Part shown: one piece after another, positions 37,473-46,046 of the stretch
Position numbering within the stretch: the first letter of the stretch is position 1
Layout of the letters: each line of letters begins with the position of its first letter
NCBI RefSeq assembly: GCF_047250365.1
Contig: NZ_JBLBVL010000017.1
Span: forward strand, 1 to 64,000
DNA length: 64,000 nt
DNA from: Thaumasiovibrio sp047250365
GTDB lineage: Bacteria; Pseudomonadota; Gammaproteobacteria; Enterobacterales; Vibrionaceae
Direction of reading: 5' to 3'
Translations under genes and position numbers: made by a program
The notes under the pieces: model-generated
What the model was told of the DNA's origin: nothing
What the model saw: the letters and a program-made list of their open reading frames with translations, nothing else
The model's database searches: none

Positions 37473-38747
37473 TCACACAATCGTTGGTTGCCGACTTTTA
37501 ACACTGACTAACCACTGCTTCAATTGCATTGGCGACATCAATTTAGGGTTACCTAAGTCACTCTCTTTAGCGTCTCGTAGCTCTGCAGGTAATAAATCGA
37601 TAATGAGTTCTAAATCCTTGTGGCTTTTAACTTCTTCCTCAAAAACTTGCGCCATTAACACGTCATGATCAGCATGTCTGTCATGTGCCGCTTTTGCAAG
37701 CCCATGCAGTAATGTATACCAAGTTGTCATGGGCCCCTGTACAATGGAGGCAGATTCAGCCGCAGAGTCAATGAAAGCAAAGGGAACAGTTGTTATCTGA
37801 TAGCCCTTCTCCATCGATGCCAAAATCCAATCTGTATCGAAAGAAAAATCATAGACCGACGGCGCTTCCAGTATCGCGTTAACGGCATGTTTGTCATACA
37901 GCTTAAACGCTGCCTGAGTGTCTTTAATTCCTTTGGTAAAAATCGAACGCCCAATCATTCTTTGCATATGACGCAGCGTTTTAATTCCAACCCCCCACCG
38001 TTCTTCTTGTTTAACTAATATGGAGTCTGGGTGTTTTCGGTTTCCTAGTACGACTTTTGCATCCTCTTTTATATAAGGTTCAATCAATAAACCGAGTTGC
38101 CCCAAATGTACAGAGTTATCAGCATCTGTATATACCACGCAATCGTTGCCATCTTGCACCGCTTTCTGGCAACCATAAATAATCGCACCTCCTTTGCGAG
38201 AATCATCTGCACTTGGCAGATGACTTAACGGTCCCTCTGACGTTGGAACCGCTTCCTCTAAGCGCATAACGGTAATTTGGTCACTCTTGGTATTTTCCGA
38301 TGCAATAGACTGAGCAATACCAGCACTATTGTGCGGACAACCGTCATCAACAGGGTATAAATGCCATTCAACAGGCGTACCTTGGGTGACCCAGTTTAGT
38401 TGGGCAATTTTAACGTTTAAGGAATCCTCACCATTGGGGTTTTGTTTTGACTTTGGCATCAATCGGTTTTGCTCTCCCCACATAGCAAATACAATGCCAA
38501 TTGATATAGGCTGTGTCACTTTCAACAAATAGCGGCGACTTTCAACTAACTTCACTGCTAATTTAAACTCTAATGGGCAACCATCCTGACTAGCAACCTG
38601 CTTAAAGTAATCGATAGGAATGTCTTTTAAACAGCAAAGCTTATTCGCTAGCGCAAATAGTCGCTCCTGCTCACCTTGCTCCGTCAAATCAAATGTGTTG
38701 CTCGACTGTTCTATTGCCTGCATAACTACTTTTTCTGCTTCAGTCAT
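37473..38747 (-). CDS. GT2-family glycosyltransferase, soluble
   Basis: A 424-residue glycosyltransferase with the GT-A fold. A helical N-terminal extension (about 80 residues) precedes the nucleotide-sugar domain: SIGIVFAMWGE, YPVDDGCPHNSA, then RKGGAIIYGC and the metal-binding VVYTDADNSVHLGQL, as in dolichol-phosphate-mannose-synthase-like GT2 enzymes. There are no membrane helices. ATG 38747 has AAGAAGGGA upstream; the in-frame GTG/ATG further up adds 8 residues. It is separated from the next gene up by 164 bases, so it may have its own promoter. Likely role: adding or modifying a sugar in the polymer made by this cluster. Confidence 0.75.
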   Translation of the reverse strand: MTEAEKVVMQAIEQSSNTFDLTEQGEQERLFALANKLCCLKDIPIDYFKQVASQDGCPLEFKLAVKLVESRRYLLKVTQPISIGIVFAMWGEQNRLMPKSKQNPNGEDSLNVKIAQLNWVTQGTPVEWHLYPVDDGCPHNSAGIAQSIASENTKSDQITVMRLEEAVPTSEGPLSHLPSADDSRKGGAIIYGCQKAVQDGNDCVVYTDADNSVHLGQLGLLIEPYIKEDAKVVLGNRKHPDSILVKQEERWGVGIKTLRHMQRMIGRSIFTKGIKDTQAAFKLYDKHAVNAILEAPSVYDFSFDTDWILASMEKGYQITTVPFAFIDSAAESASIVQGPMTTWYTLLHGLAKAAHDRHADHDVLMAQVFEEEVKSHKDLELIIDLLPAELRDAKESDLGNPKLMSPMQLKQWLVSVKSRQPTIV

Positions 38748-38911
38748 TCGTCGTCCCTTCTTAATGTGCAATTTACATGAACAATAAGGTCACCCTAATT
38801 AGACAGGGCTTAAAACAAGCCTAGTCAGCAGTCAATTAAATAGCCAAACTATTTTGCAGATCAATATCTCGTAACGAACGTGAAACATGAAAAGGTGTGT
38901 AATCAGTTCTG

Positions 38912-40021
38912 TCACATAGATTCTTCTGTAAAATCATACTGCTCTATCGGTGCAATACGAACACCAGCATCAGTTTGATTTACTTGCGTCGCGTCTGGTG
39001 CAATATGAGAAAGGGACGAAGATGGCGCAGAGACCGGTGAGGTTGCGATGGGTTGAGTGCTTTGTGACGGTCGAACAATAATACCTTTACTCATTGTGGG
39101 TGAGGCTTCTACTTTAACCTGCGCCTCTTTAACCACCAGCTGCCTAGCGACATTGCCGCTTTGCGATGGCGTTATCACATTATTATTGGCATCATCTTCA
39201 GGCAATGGTGAATTACCCTCCGGCAAAGCAGTCTTTTCTCCCTTGAGCGTCTTCTCTGCTTCAACCGCAACGCCACTAATACTCGTATCACTAAGAGGGG
39301 CAATGTTAGGAGAATCCAACTCTAATTCGAGCTCATTCTCCGCCACTTCTGATGGCGTAATATGTTGCTCCCCACCATGGTTTGTCCTCAACCCACTCAA
39401 CTTCTTGCCTCGCGGGGGATGGCGTAAAGCTGGGATAGGCTGCGCAGGTGGAAATTGATTCGTGTCTCGTTGTGAAATGGTTTTGTCTTTCAGTCCCAGC
39501 CTTGGCTGACGAAACTGGAATACCTCTAGCTTGTCACGCCAGATTTGTAATGTTGTTAAGTCTTGCTGCCACTCTGAATCGATACTTGCGGCCAGATCGG
39601 TCACTTGCAGCTGGGTTGCTAACATTGTATTCATCTGCTCATAACGGCGATGTAATTGTTTTTGCATCTGTGACCAATCAGCACCACCAGTCATCAAATA
39701 CCGTGTACTATCTGCCCAGTACTGATAAGCAACGGCATCATTCGCCCTGTCTGCAGACATGGCCGCCAATGCTTCGGATAAGCCGGCGTGCTGCCACATC
39801 TTTTTACGCCCTAATGTCGCTTCTGCACTTAAAAATGCAACCGTAAGGCGGTGCCACTGCTCTGCCGCTTGAAGATATTGTCCTTGACTGGCTAAATAGG
39901 TCGCTTTGGAATAATGAGACAACGTAATATCGACGGCATTTGCATAGACTCTAACGCTAAAGAGCATAACGCTGAAAAGCAAACACGTGCCAACAATGGT
40001 ACTCTGGATTACGAACTTCAT
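38912..40021 (-). CDS. exported helical/proline-rich protein of unknown function
   Basis: A 369-residue protein with a signal peptide or membrane anchor (residues 1-28), a helical part (about 30-165) that reads like TPR-type repeats (YSKATYLASQGQYLQAAEQWH), and a long low-complexity tail rich in P, S, T, Q and acidic residues. I do not recognise the family. ATG 40021 is chosen for its GGTGGAG ribosome-binding site and because it gives an ATGA overlap with the stop codon of the upstream DUF3131 gene, a strong sign of coupled translation. It may be a periplasmic scaffold for the polymer machinery. Confidence 0.6.
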   Translation of the reverse strand: MKFVIQSTIVGTCLLFSVMLFSVRVYANAVDITLSHYSKATYLASQGQYLQAAEQWHRLTVAFLSAEATLGRKKMWQHAGLSEALAAMSADRANDAVAYQYWADSTRYLMTGGADWSQMQKQLHRRYEQMNTMLATQLQVTDLAASIDSEWQQDLTTLQIWRDKLEVFQFRQPRLGLKDKTISQRDTNQFPPAQPIPALRHPPRGKKLSGLRTNHGGEQHITPSEVAENELELELDSPNIAPLSDTSISGVAVEAEKTLKGEKTALPEGNSPLPEDDANNNVITPSQSGNVARQLVVKEAQVKVEASPTMSKGIIVRPSQSTQPIATSPVSAPSSSLSHIAPDATQVNQTDAGVRIAPIEQYDFTEESM

Positions 40022-41400
40022 CGGAAAGTCTCCACCAAACATTTCCCAGGGTGATAAAAACGCGAGTCGAACTGTACATCTCGATACTCTTTACGTTCAT
40101 TCGGTTGATATAACTTGCCTTTCACCTTGTATAACAATGCTTCCAAAACGCCTGCATTGGTTTGGAGCGTAATGCTCTTCTCGTAGCTACTGGTTTGCTC
40201 GTAACGTCCTTCATACCATCCCCTTTCGGGATCATACAACTCCCGGACTAACGTTAATAATCGGTCGGTGTACTCCGTTTCCCATAACGACCACATTTGA
40301 AATGCAACGCGAGTGGACACCAACGCTAACTCATCATAATCCGCCCCATCTTCCGCTATCGTTATCCAAGGCGTACCCAAAGCATAAATAGCATCATAAA
40401 CAAAATAGGGGTCTCCTGCGACTACGTGCTCCCCACGTGCGGTATAGATACGATCAGTATTCCAACGAGATTCTTGAAGACGATAAACAGAGTCAGCCAT
40501 TGCCGCCAATACAGGGTTAGAGTGCGTTGCATCTGACGATGTTGAATCGGTGATATTATCCCAGTTAAACTCGAGGCCTAACAATAGATAAGGGGTGCTA
40601 TAGACGGGACGAAGTACATCATACTCTCTTGGGTCTCGGCCATCGAACAAAAGGTCGATACCATTGATCGTAACCACTTCATACGGTTCGAGTAACATCG
40701 CTTTCTCTGGTACGATTTGCCAATCTAAATAACCATAAGCGGTATACTCTTCAATCCCGAGGCGGCCTTCCTTATACCGTTCAACCTGTCCGTCAAAAAT
40801 CGACCCGCCAAAAAGTTCGCCCTCTTCCGAAATCAACTCACAAAAGTTCCAACGTAATACAGCTTTATCTATATATTCAGAAAATTCAGGGTTATGTTGT
40901 TTGGTGATCGCTAAAGCAATTAACAGTCTGCCAATATCTAACGAGGACCAACCTAGCTCGCCAGGTTGATTCGCGTAATCAACCATATGCCCACTGCCTG
41001 TGCTATACACTTTATTTGGCACGCCCGTCATGCCTAAAGGCATTTCAGCCAAAAAACTGATGACTAACGTTAAGCGTTCATCATGCTCTTTACTCGTAAC
41101 AAACCCAAACTCTTGGGCAGCAACTAGTGCAATCAAATAGTCAGCCAGATTGGTCAGATTAGTCGTCGGATAATTATCGAGCGCATTCACCAACCCCGTC
41201 GTGAGGTTGGTATTGTTATCAATATATTTCCACGCAACCTCAGCCCAAAACAATTCCTGTTCTGACAATGCTCCATAGCGCCCTTGCCGAATCATTTGCG
41301 ATTTATCTAGCGTCGCAAGTTTATCTTGAACACCATTGACGATCACGCCGCAAGCAGTCAATAAAACTATGGTAATCAGAACCACCGCGTGTCTAAGCAT
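40018..41400 (-). CDS. DUF3131 lipoprotein, copy 1 (last in series)
   Basis: A 460-residue lipoprotein: the signal ends in the lipobox LLTAC (Cys17). The rest is one DUF3131 domain, an alpha/alpha-barrel-like fold related to glucoamylase-type families: WKYIDNNTNLTTGLVNALDNYP, DYANQPGELGWSSLDIGRLL, RWNFCEL, YKEGRLGIEEYTAYGY and ERGWYEGRYEQ. The same blocks occur in the two genes upstream. The role is unknown; the relation to beta-glucan-acting enzymes suggests binding or cutting of the polymer. It follows the second copy by 23 bases. Confidence 0.8.
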   Translation of the reverse strand: MLRHAVVLITIVLLTACGVIVNGVQDKLATLDKSQMIRQGRYGALSEQELFWAEVAWKYIDNNTNLTTGLVNALDNYPTTNLTNLADYLIALVAAQEFGFVTSKEHDERLTLVISFLAEMPLGMTGVPNKVYSTGSGHMVDYANQPGELGWSSLDIGRLLIALAITKQHNPEFSEYIDKAVLRWNFCELISEEGELFGGSIFDGQVERYKEGRLGIEEYTAYGYLDWQIVPEKAMLLEPYEVVTINGIDLLFDGRDPREYDVLRPVYSTPYLLLGLEFNWDNITDSTSSDATHSNPVLAAMADSVYRLQESRWNTDRIYTARGEHVVAGDPYFVYDAIYALGTPWITIAEDGADYDELALVSTRVAFQMWSLWETEYTDRLLTLVRELYDPERGWYEGRYEQTSSYEKSITLQTNAGVLEALLYKVKGKLYQPNERKEYRDVQFDSRFYHPGKCLVETFR

Positions 41401-41423
41401 TAAATTCCCTTTAGCTAATACGG

Positions 41424-42824
41424 TTACTTAGAGGCATTTCTGTTCTTACGCGGTAAACACTGCCCCTCATAGCCAAATGGTGATTCGAGAGCCTTTTCCC
41501 ATAAACTTGGCGCGACATCATCCTGATACTGCAGTAATTTTCCTTGCTGTTTATACAGCAGTATCTCTAGCGTTATACCGTTATTATTTGATGTGAAAGT
41601 ATCTATTAAGCCCGTTCCATTTTCGAAAATACCTTCATAGAATCCTTTCTCCCTATCATACGCATGCGAGACGTGATCAAACAACAAATCTGAATACTCA
41701 GTATCCCATAAAGCCCAAATCCCCATAGCTCCCTTTATTGCTACCGCTGAATATTGAGGTAGATATTCACCGACTTCCGATATCGTATTCCACGCAAAAC
41801 CATCGGTATAAATCGTGTCATAAACGAAATAAGGAGGCCCAGCTAACTGATGCTCAGTTCGCGCAGTAATAATCCCCGTTTGCTTATAACGTTCTTCCTG
41901 AACACGATAGATCTGCAGTGCAAACTCCGCAATCCAATCACTGCTGTAGTTAGCGTCATGAGGTGTGCGATCCCAAACCTCATCCCAACCTAGCTCAACA
42001 CCATCTAACACATAGCTTTCGGTTACAACGTAACTATGCGCTTTAAGCTTTCTTGGGTCACGGGTATCATATGGCACATCGTAACCAAATAGATTAATGG
42101 TGGCGTAAGGTTCCGCTAATGATGCCTGCGTTGTATCAAACCCCCACAATTGGAAGCCTTTTGCCGCGTACTCCTCATAGCCTAAGCGACCTTCTTGAAG
42201 GTACTGAACCGGTTTGTCCGGCTCAAGCAATGCGCCAAACATGGTTCCATTTTCATCAACAACATTACAAAAATTCCAACGCAATATTGCTGAATCGATG
42301 CCTGTTGCATACTCAGGATAACGGTGCTTAATGATATGTAACCAAATCAACAACCGTCCCAAATCTAACGCCGAATAGCCAATTTCCCCGGGTTGGTTAC
42401 CATAATCCACCTTTGCCGCTGATTGCGTGTTATAGGCTTTATTCGGTAACTCCCCCATAAATAGATCGAGTGTATTCAGTGTTGTGAGCATTCGAATAAA
42501 ACGTCGATCAAATTCCTCTTTTTCAATAATACCCAACTCATAGGCAGACACCATCCCCGCCATATAGGAGGCAGCATCCCACCACGTCACCGAAGGGTAA
42601 TTATTTACCGCATTCACTAGGCCTGTCGATTCCTGATAGTTATTTTCAAAATACTTCCAGGCAATCCTTGCCATGTCCATCTCTTTTTCAGTTAACTCCC
42701 CGTGGCGCGGTTTAGGAATAGACCAATGTGTTTTCCGTTCCACCACATCAGGAGAAAACGAACTATATCGATTCCCACATCCCGCAAGCATCATGCCAAA
42801 TAAGCAAACAATGATATAGCGCAT
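41424..42824 (-). CDS. DUF3131 lipoprotein, copy 2
   Basis: A 466-residue lipoprotein with lipobox LAGC (Cys16). The DUF3131 domain has the same ordered blocks as its neighbours: WKYFENNYQESTGLVNAVNNYP, KAYNTQSAAKVDYGNQPGEIGYS, RWNFCNV, LQEGRLGYEEYAAKGF and EKGFYEGIFENG. The D and E residues shared by all copies (DYxNQPGE, GRLGxEEY, GWYEGRYE) are candidate catalytic or sugar-binding residues. It lies between the two paralogues, with gaps of 26 and 23 bases. Confidence 0.8.
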   Translation of the reverse strand: MRYIIVCLFGMMLAGCGNRYSSFSPDVVERKTHWSIPKPRHGELTEKEMDMARIAWKYFENNYQESTGLVNAVNNYPSVTWWDAASYMAGMVSAYELGIIEKEEFDRRFIRMLTTLNTLDLFMGELPNKAYNTQSAAKVDYGNQPGEIGYSALDLGRLLIWLHIIKHRYPEYATGIDSAILRWNFCNVVDENGTMFGALLEPDKPVQYLQEGRLGYEEYAAKGFQLWGFDTTQASLAEPYATINLFGYDVPYDTRDPRKLKAHSYVVTESYVLDGVELGWDEVWDRTPHDANYSSDWIAEFALQIYRVQEERYKQTGIITARTEHQLAGPPYFVYDTIYTDGFAWNTISEVGEYLPQYSAVAIKGAMGIWALWDTEYSDLLFDHVSHAYDREKGFYEGIFENGTGLIDTFTSNNNGITLEILLYKQQGKLLQYQDDVAPSLWEKALESPFGYEGQCLPRKNRNASK

Positions 42825-42850
42825 AGCGCACTCCCTCTCACCTTGGTGGA

Positions 42851-44173
42851 TTAATTCACACCAACACTCAATAATGCACCGTTCTCAATGTACGCCAGAG
42901 ATTCCAAAACAATTCCATTGGTATTCGCAGTAATCGCTTTATTGGTTCTTCCGTCTGACTCATATCGACCTGAATACCAACCTTTATCTTCTGAAAACAG
43001 TGTTTGAGCATCGTCTATCAATAAACTGGTGTACGGTGTGTCATACAATGCATACCAACCAAACGCGGCTTTTGTAGACAACGTTTTCAAGTGAGACATA
43101 TCATCGCCTTGGTCTGAAATAGCGTTCCACTCTTTACCGTCTGAGAAAACGGTGTTGTAGACAAAGTAAGGGGCTTCATCAACATTATCCTCACTAACCG
43201 CCGTTAATATACCAGTGCGCTCATAACGGTTTTCCTGTGCTTTATAAACTCGGTGCGCAAAGATTTTAGACACACTATCAGCACCAAACTCGAGTGCATC
43301 CAGAATGTAAGATTCACTGACAACATAGTTGTGCGCATGGAACTTCGCTGGATCACGTTTATCTGTGGGTATTTCGATGCCATCAATGTCAATGAGCTCG
43401 AGATAATCAATGTATTTCATGGCATTAAACACATCTCGTCCCATTAGTGACATCGATTTTGAAGCGTACTCTTCGTAACCAATACGGCCCTCTTGAACCA
43501 GCTCCATAACATTCGGATCGCGTTGCGATGGACGTGAGCCATACAGGTAGCCTTCTTGAATCATGGCACTAACATCCCAATGGCTCAGCACGTTATTTAC
43601 ATGCAAATTATATTTAGGGTATTGCCAAATTAAGATATTTAACGGCACCAAAATACGCCCGATATCGATCGCTGACCAACCAATGCCATTTTCAACTGGG
43701 GTATTCGCGTAGTCCACCATCTCCAGTGTTTGCGTGTTATAGGCCTTATTGGGTAACTGACCATCAATCAACGGCAATCGCGCTAATGTCTGCAGTGCTT
43801 TTTCCATGCGAATATCAAACTGGGACTCAGTGATGACATTCAGTTTCTCTGCAGCCAGTAATCCCATTAAGTAAGAGGCTGTATCCCACATCGTAGTTGA
43901 AGGATAACCATCTACAGAGTTAACCAAACCGGTATTCTCTTGATAGTTGTTTTCAAAATAGGTCCAAGCAGTATTTGCCCACTGATACTCCTCTTCAGAC
44001 AACACTCTACTGTCACGATAAGGGAGTTCTTCTGGCGCATCAAAGGTAATATTGCCCAACACATGGCCGTAATCGCGCGTCTCTATGCTAAAAGCAACAA
44101 CTAGCGCCGTTATTAGGCCCAATATAAATACGATATGATGTCGTGCATTCACGACGGCATGTTTAAACTCCAT
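42851..44173 (-). CDS. DUF3131 membrane-anchored protein, copy 3 (first in series)
   Basis: A 440-residue DUF3131 protein with an N-terminal membrane segment (about residues 13-31) and no lipobox, unlike the other two copies. Conserved blocks are WTYFENNYQENTGLVNSVDGYP, KAYNTQTLEMVDYANTPVE, GRIGYEEYASKSM and DKGWYSGRYES. Where copies 1 and 2 read NQPGE, this one has NTPVENG, so the three are not functionally identical. Its start overlaps the end of the cellulose-synthase-like gene by 11 bases, so it is the copy most tightly tied to the synthase. Confidence 0.8.
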   Translation of the reverse strand: MEFKHAVVNARHHIVFILGLITALVVAFSIETRDYGHVLGNITFDAPEELPYRDSRVLSEEEYQWANTAWTYFENNYQENTGLVNSVDGYPSTTMWDTASYLMGLLAAEKLNVITESQFDIRMEKALQTLARLPLIDGQLPNKAYNTQTLEMVDYANTPVENGIGWSAIDIGRILVPLNILIWQYPKYNLHVNNVLSHWDVSAMIQEGYLYGSRPSQRDPNVMELVQEGRIGYEEYASKSMSLMGRDVFNAMKYIDYLELIDIDGIEIPTDKRDPAKFHAHNYVVSESYILDALEFGADSVSKIFAHRVYKAQENRYERTGILTAVSEDNVDEAPYFVYNTVFSDGKEWNAISDQGDDMSHLKTLSTKAAFGWYALYDTPYTSLLIDDAQTLFSEDKGWYSGRYESDGRTNKAITANTNGIVLESLAYIENGALLSVGVN

Positions 44174-46025
44174 ACTTTAACTCCTCAGACGCCTGTCCCT
44201 GCTCCGAATCAGATGGGGGTGTCCAATATGCTGCTGCAATCATGCCCCACATCGCCATCATATTATTGATAATCCAAAATGAATTAAGTACTAACCCACC
44301 AAATGAATAGTCTCCGTAAACCCCTGTATAAAAACCGAACCATGCCAATAACATACTAAATAGGCTTAAACCGAATATAATCTTCTGCGGTATGACTAAG
44401 GTGCCAAATGAACCATCTTGTCGCTCCTTTGGCGTCGCAGGGAAACTGATCTTCCGTCCTCGTAATACCGTCCATAATGCCCTTAAATTGACCGGGAAAA
44501 ATGAGAGAAAATTGGTTTTTCCTTTGTACCCAGCTACTCCCCAAGTACCAACCATCATTGCGACTTCCGCAGTTAAAATAAACGGCAGGAAGTGAAGATA
44601 GAACGTGGTGTCATAAGCACTGACTGGAGCAATGCTAGTCAAGAAATACACGATCGGGCAGAGCAAAAAGATAATGTTCCACACCGCCGACAAGTTTGAC
44701 CAGAAGCTCGCGCCATACATTAACTTCTGACCCAGTGATAAGCCTTTCCTAAAGATCGGATTATCGTTCATAAAGATATCGATCGACCCACCAGAATATT
44801 TAAACCGCTGTACCGTCCATGTCTGCAAGTCTTGAGGTGATAGCATTTTACTTTCGACGTCAGGGTGCATCACTGAGCGCCAATTTCTATCGGTGTCAGA
44901 GTGCAGCACGATTGATGTATAAATGTCTTCCGAAACGTGGAATTTATAGGGGGTAAATTCTGTATCAAAAATTATTTCCTGACGTAGATTCTCGGAAATA
45001 TCCCTATCGATACTTTTTTCTTTGGTGATTTTTCGAATTTGCTTTTCTACTTCATCGTGCTCTTTACTAATTTGCTCGCTATAAGCACGTAGTGCCGCTT
45101 CCATGACAGCTTCTCGGCGGTGTATTGAGCCTGCACCACAACAAAAAGACGCATTAACCCAGTTCCGTCTGCGCTGAATAACGTCATAAAACATCTGTGG
45201 ATCATTCACATAGGGATCTTCTCCTAGTGTTACTGGCCCATAGATTCTCTCAACACCTTTACCAATTAACTCACCAAAGCGGCCAAGTTTTTTCCTTAGA
45301 GTATTAGGAAGCCTCTCTCCTTCTGGTAAATCAAAGAACCACTGAGGGGTTTGTACCCAAGCGACATCAGGGTCTCTAAAGTAACCCATCGTATGCTCTA
45401 GTATGGTCGGGAAAGGCCGTGTATCTGCATCACAAATTACGATAAAGTCGCCATGGGTTTGCTCCAGCGCATTACGTAAATTACCGGCCTTATAGCCAAT
45501 GTTGTTTTCCCGCGTAATATACTCAACACCCATTTCACTGGCGAGTGCTGCCATTGCTGGGCGCTTACCATCATCTAAGATAAATATCTTAATATCGATA
45601 TCGTGAGGATATCGCACTTTTTGCGCATCAAGAATGCTCAGTTTTACCAACTCTGGCTCTTCGTCATAGGTGGGAAAAAAGACATCAATACTAATTGGTC
45701 TAACCTGATCAGCATCGGGCGCACCTTCTGCCAAACACTCGTTAATAGTGTGCGGTGGCGATTTTTTGGGCTCGTCTTTGGTCTTCCACAAGTTAAAAGT
45801 AAACAGCAGCGACCCAATATAAGCACATGACTCAGCAAAAACTAAGGGGAGCGAAAACCACATCGCGTCATAATTTAACGCAGACGTCCAACGCCACCAC
45901 AAATACCATGCGCCAAGCGTTAAACTACATGTCGCAAGGAATTGATACAGCAACTCTCGCGGCATGCTGTATGGCACTGGTTCGGGTGGTTTACGATGTT
46001 CAAATCGCTTAAAATAAAAATCCAT
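44163..46025 (-). CDS. cellulose-synthase-like GT2 glycosyltransferase
   Basis: A 620-residue processive GT2 of the BcsA/CesA-like type. Two membrane helices (about 28-45 and 55-78) precede the catalytic domain with TYDEEPE, DDG at 151-153, DAD at 199-201, the acceptor-channel motif FCCG at 294-297, SED at 365-367 in place of TED, and QRFKY at 406-410 where BcsA has QxxRW. About four further helices follow (440-590). There is no C-terminal PilZ domain, and BcsB and BcsC genes are absent. A charged insertion lies at about 305-350. It probably polymerises and exports a beta-linked glycan across the inner membrane. Confidence 0.85.
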   Translation of the reverse strand: MDFYFKRFEHRKPPEPVPYSMPRELLYQFLATCSLTLGAWYLWWRWTSALNYDAMWFSLPLVFAESCAYIGSLLFTFNLWKTKDEPKKSPPHTINECLAEGAPDADQVRPISIDVFFPTYDEEPELVKLSILDAQKVRYPHDIDIKIFILDDGKRPAMAALASEMGVEYITRENNIGYKAGNLRNALEQTHGDFIVICDADTRPFPTILEHTMGYFRDPDVAWVQTPQWFFDLPEGERLPNTLRKKLGRFGELIGKGVERIYGPVTLGEDPYVNDPQMFYDVIQRRRNWVNASFCCGAGSIHRREAVMEAALRAYSEQISKEHDEVEKQIRKITKEKSIDRDISENLRQEIIFDTEFTPYKFHVSEDIYTSIVLHSDTDRNWRSVMHPDVESKMLSPQDLQTWTVQRFKYSGGSIDIFMNDNPIFRKGLSLGQKLMYGASFWSNLSAVWNIIFLLCPIVYFLTSIAPVSAYDTTFYLHFLPFILTAEVAMMVGTWGVAGYKGKTNFLSFFPVNLRALWTVLRGRKISFPATPKERQDGSFGTLVIPQKIIFGLSLFSMLLAWFGFYTGVYGDYSFGGLVLNSFWIINNMMAMWGMIAAAYWTPPSDSEQGQASEELKYGV

Positions 46026-46046
46026 CTGCTTATACTCCGTGGCGCT

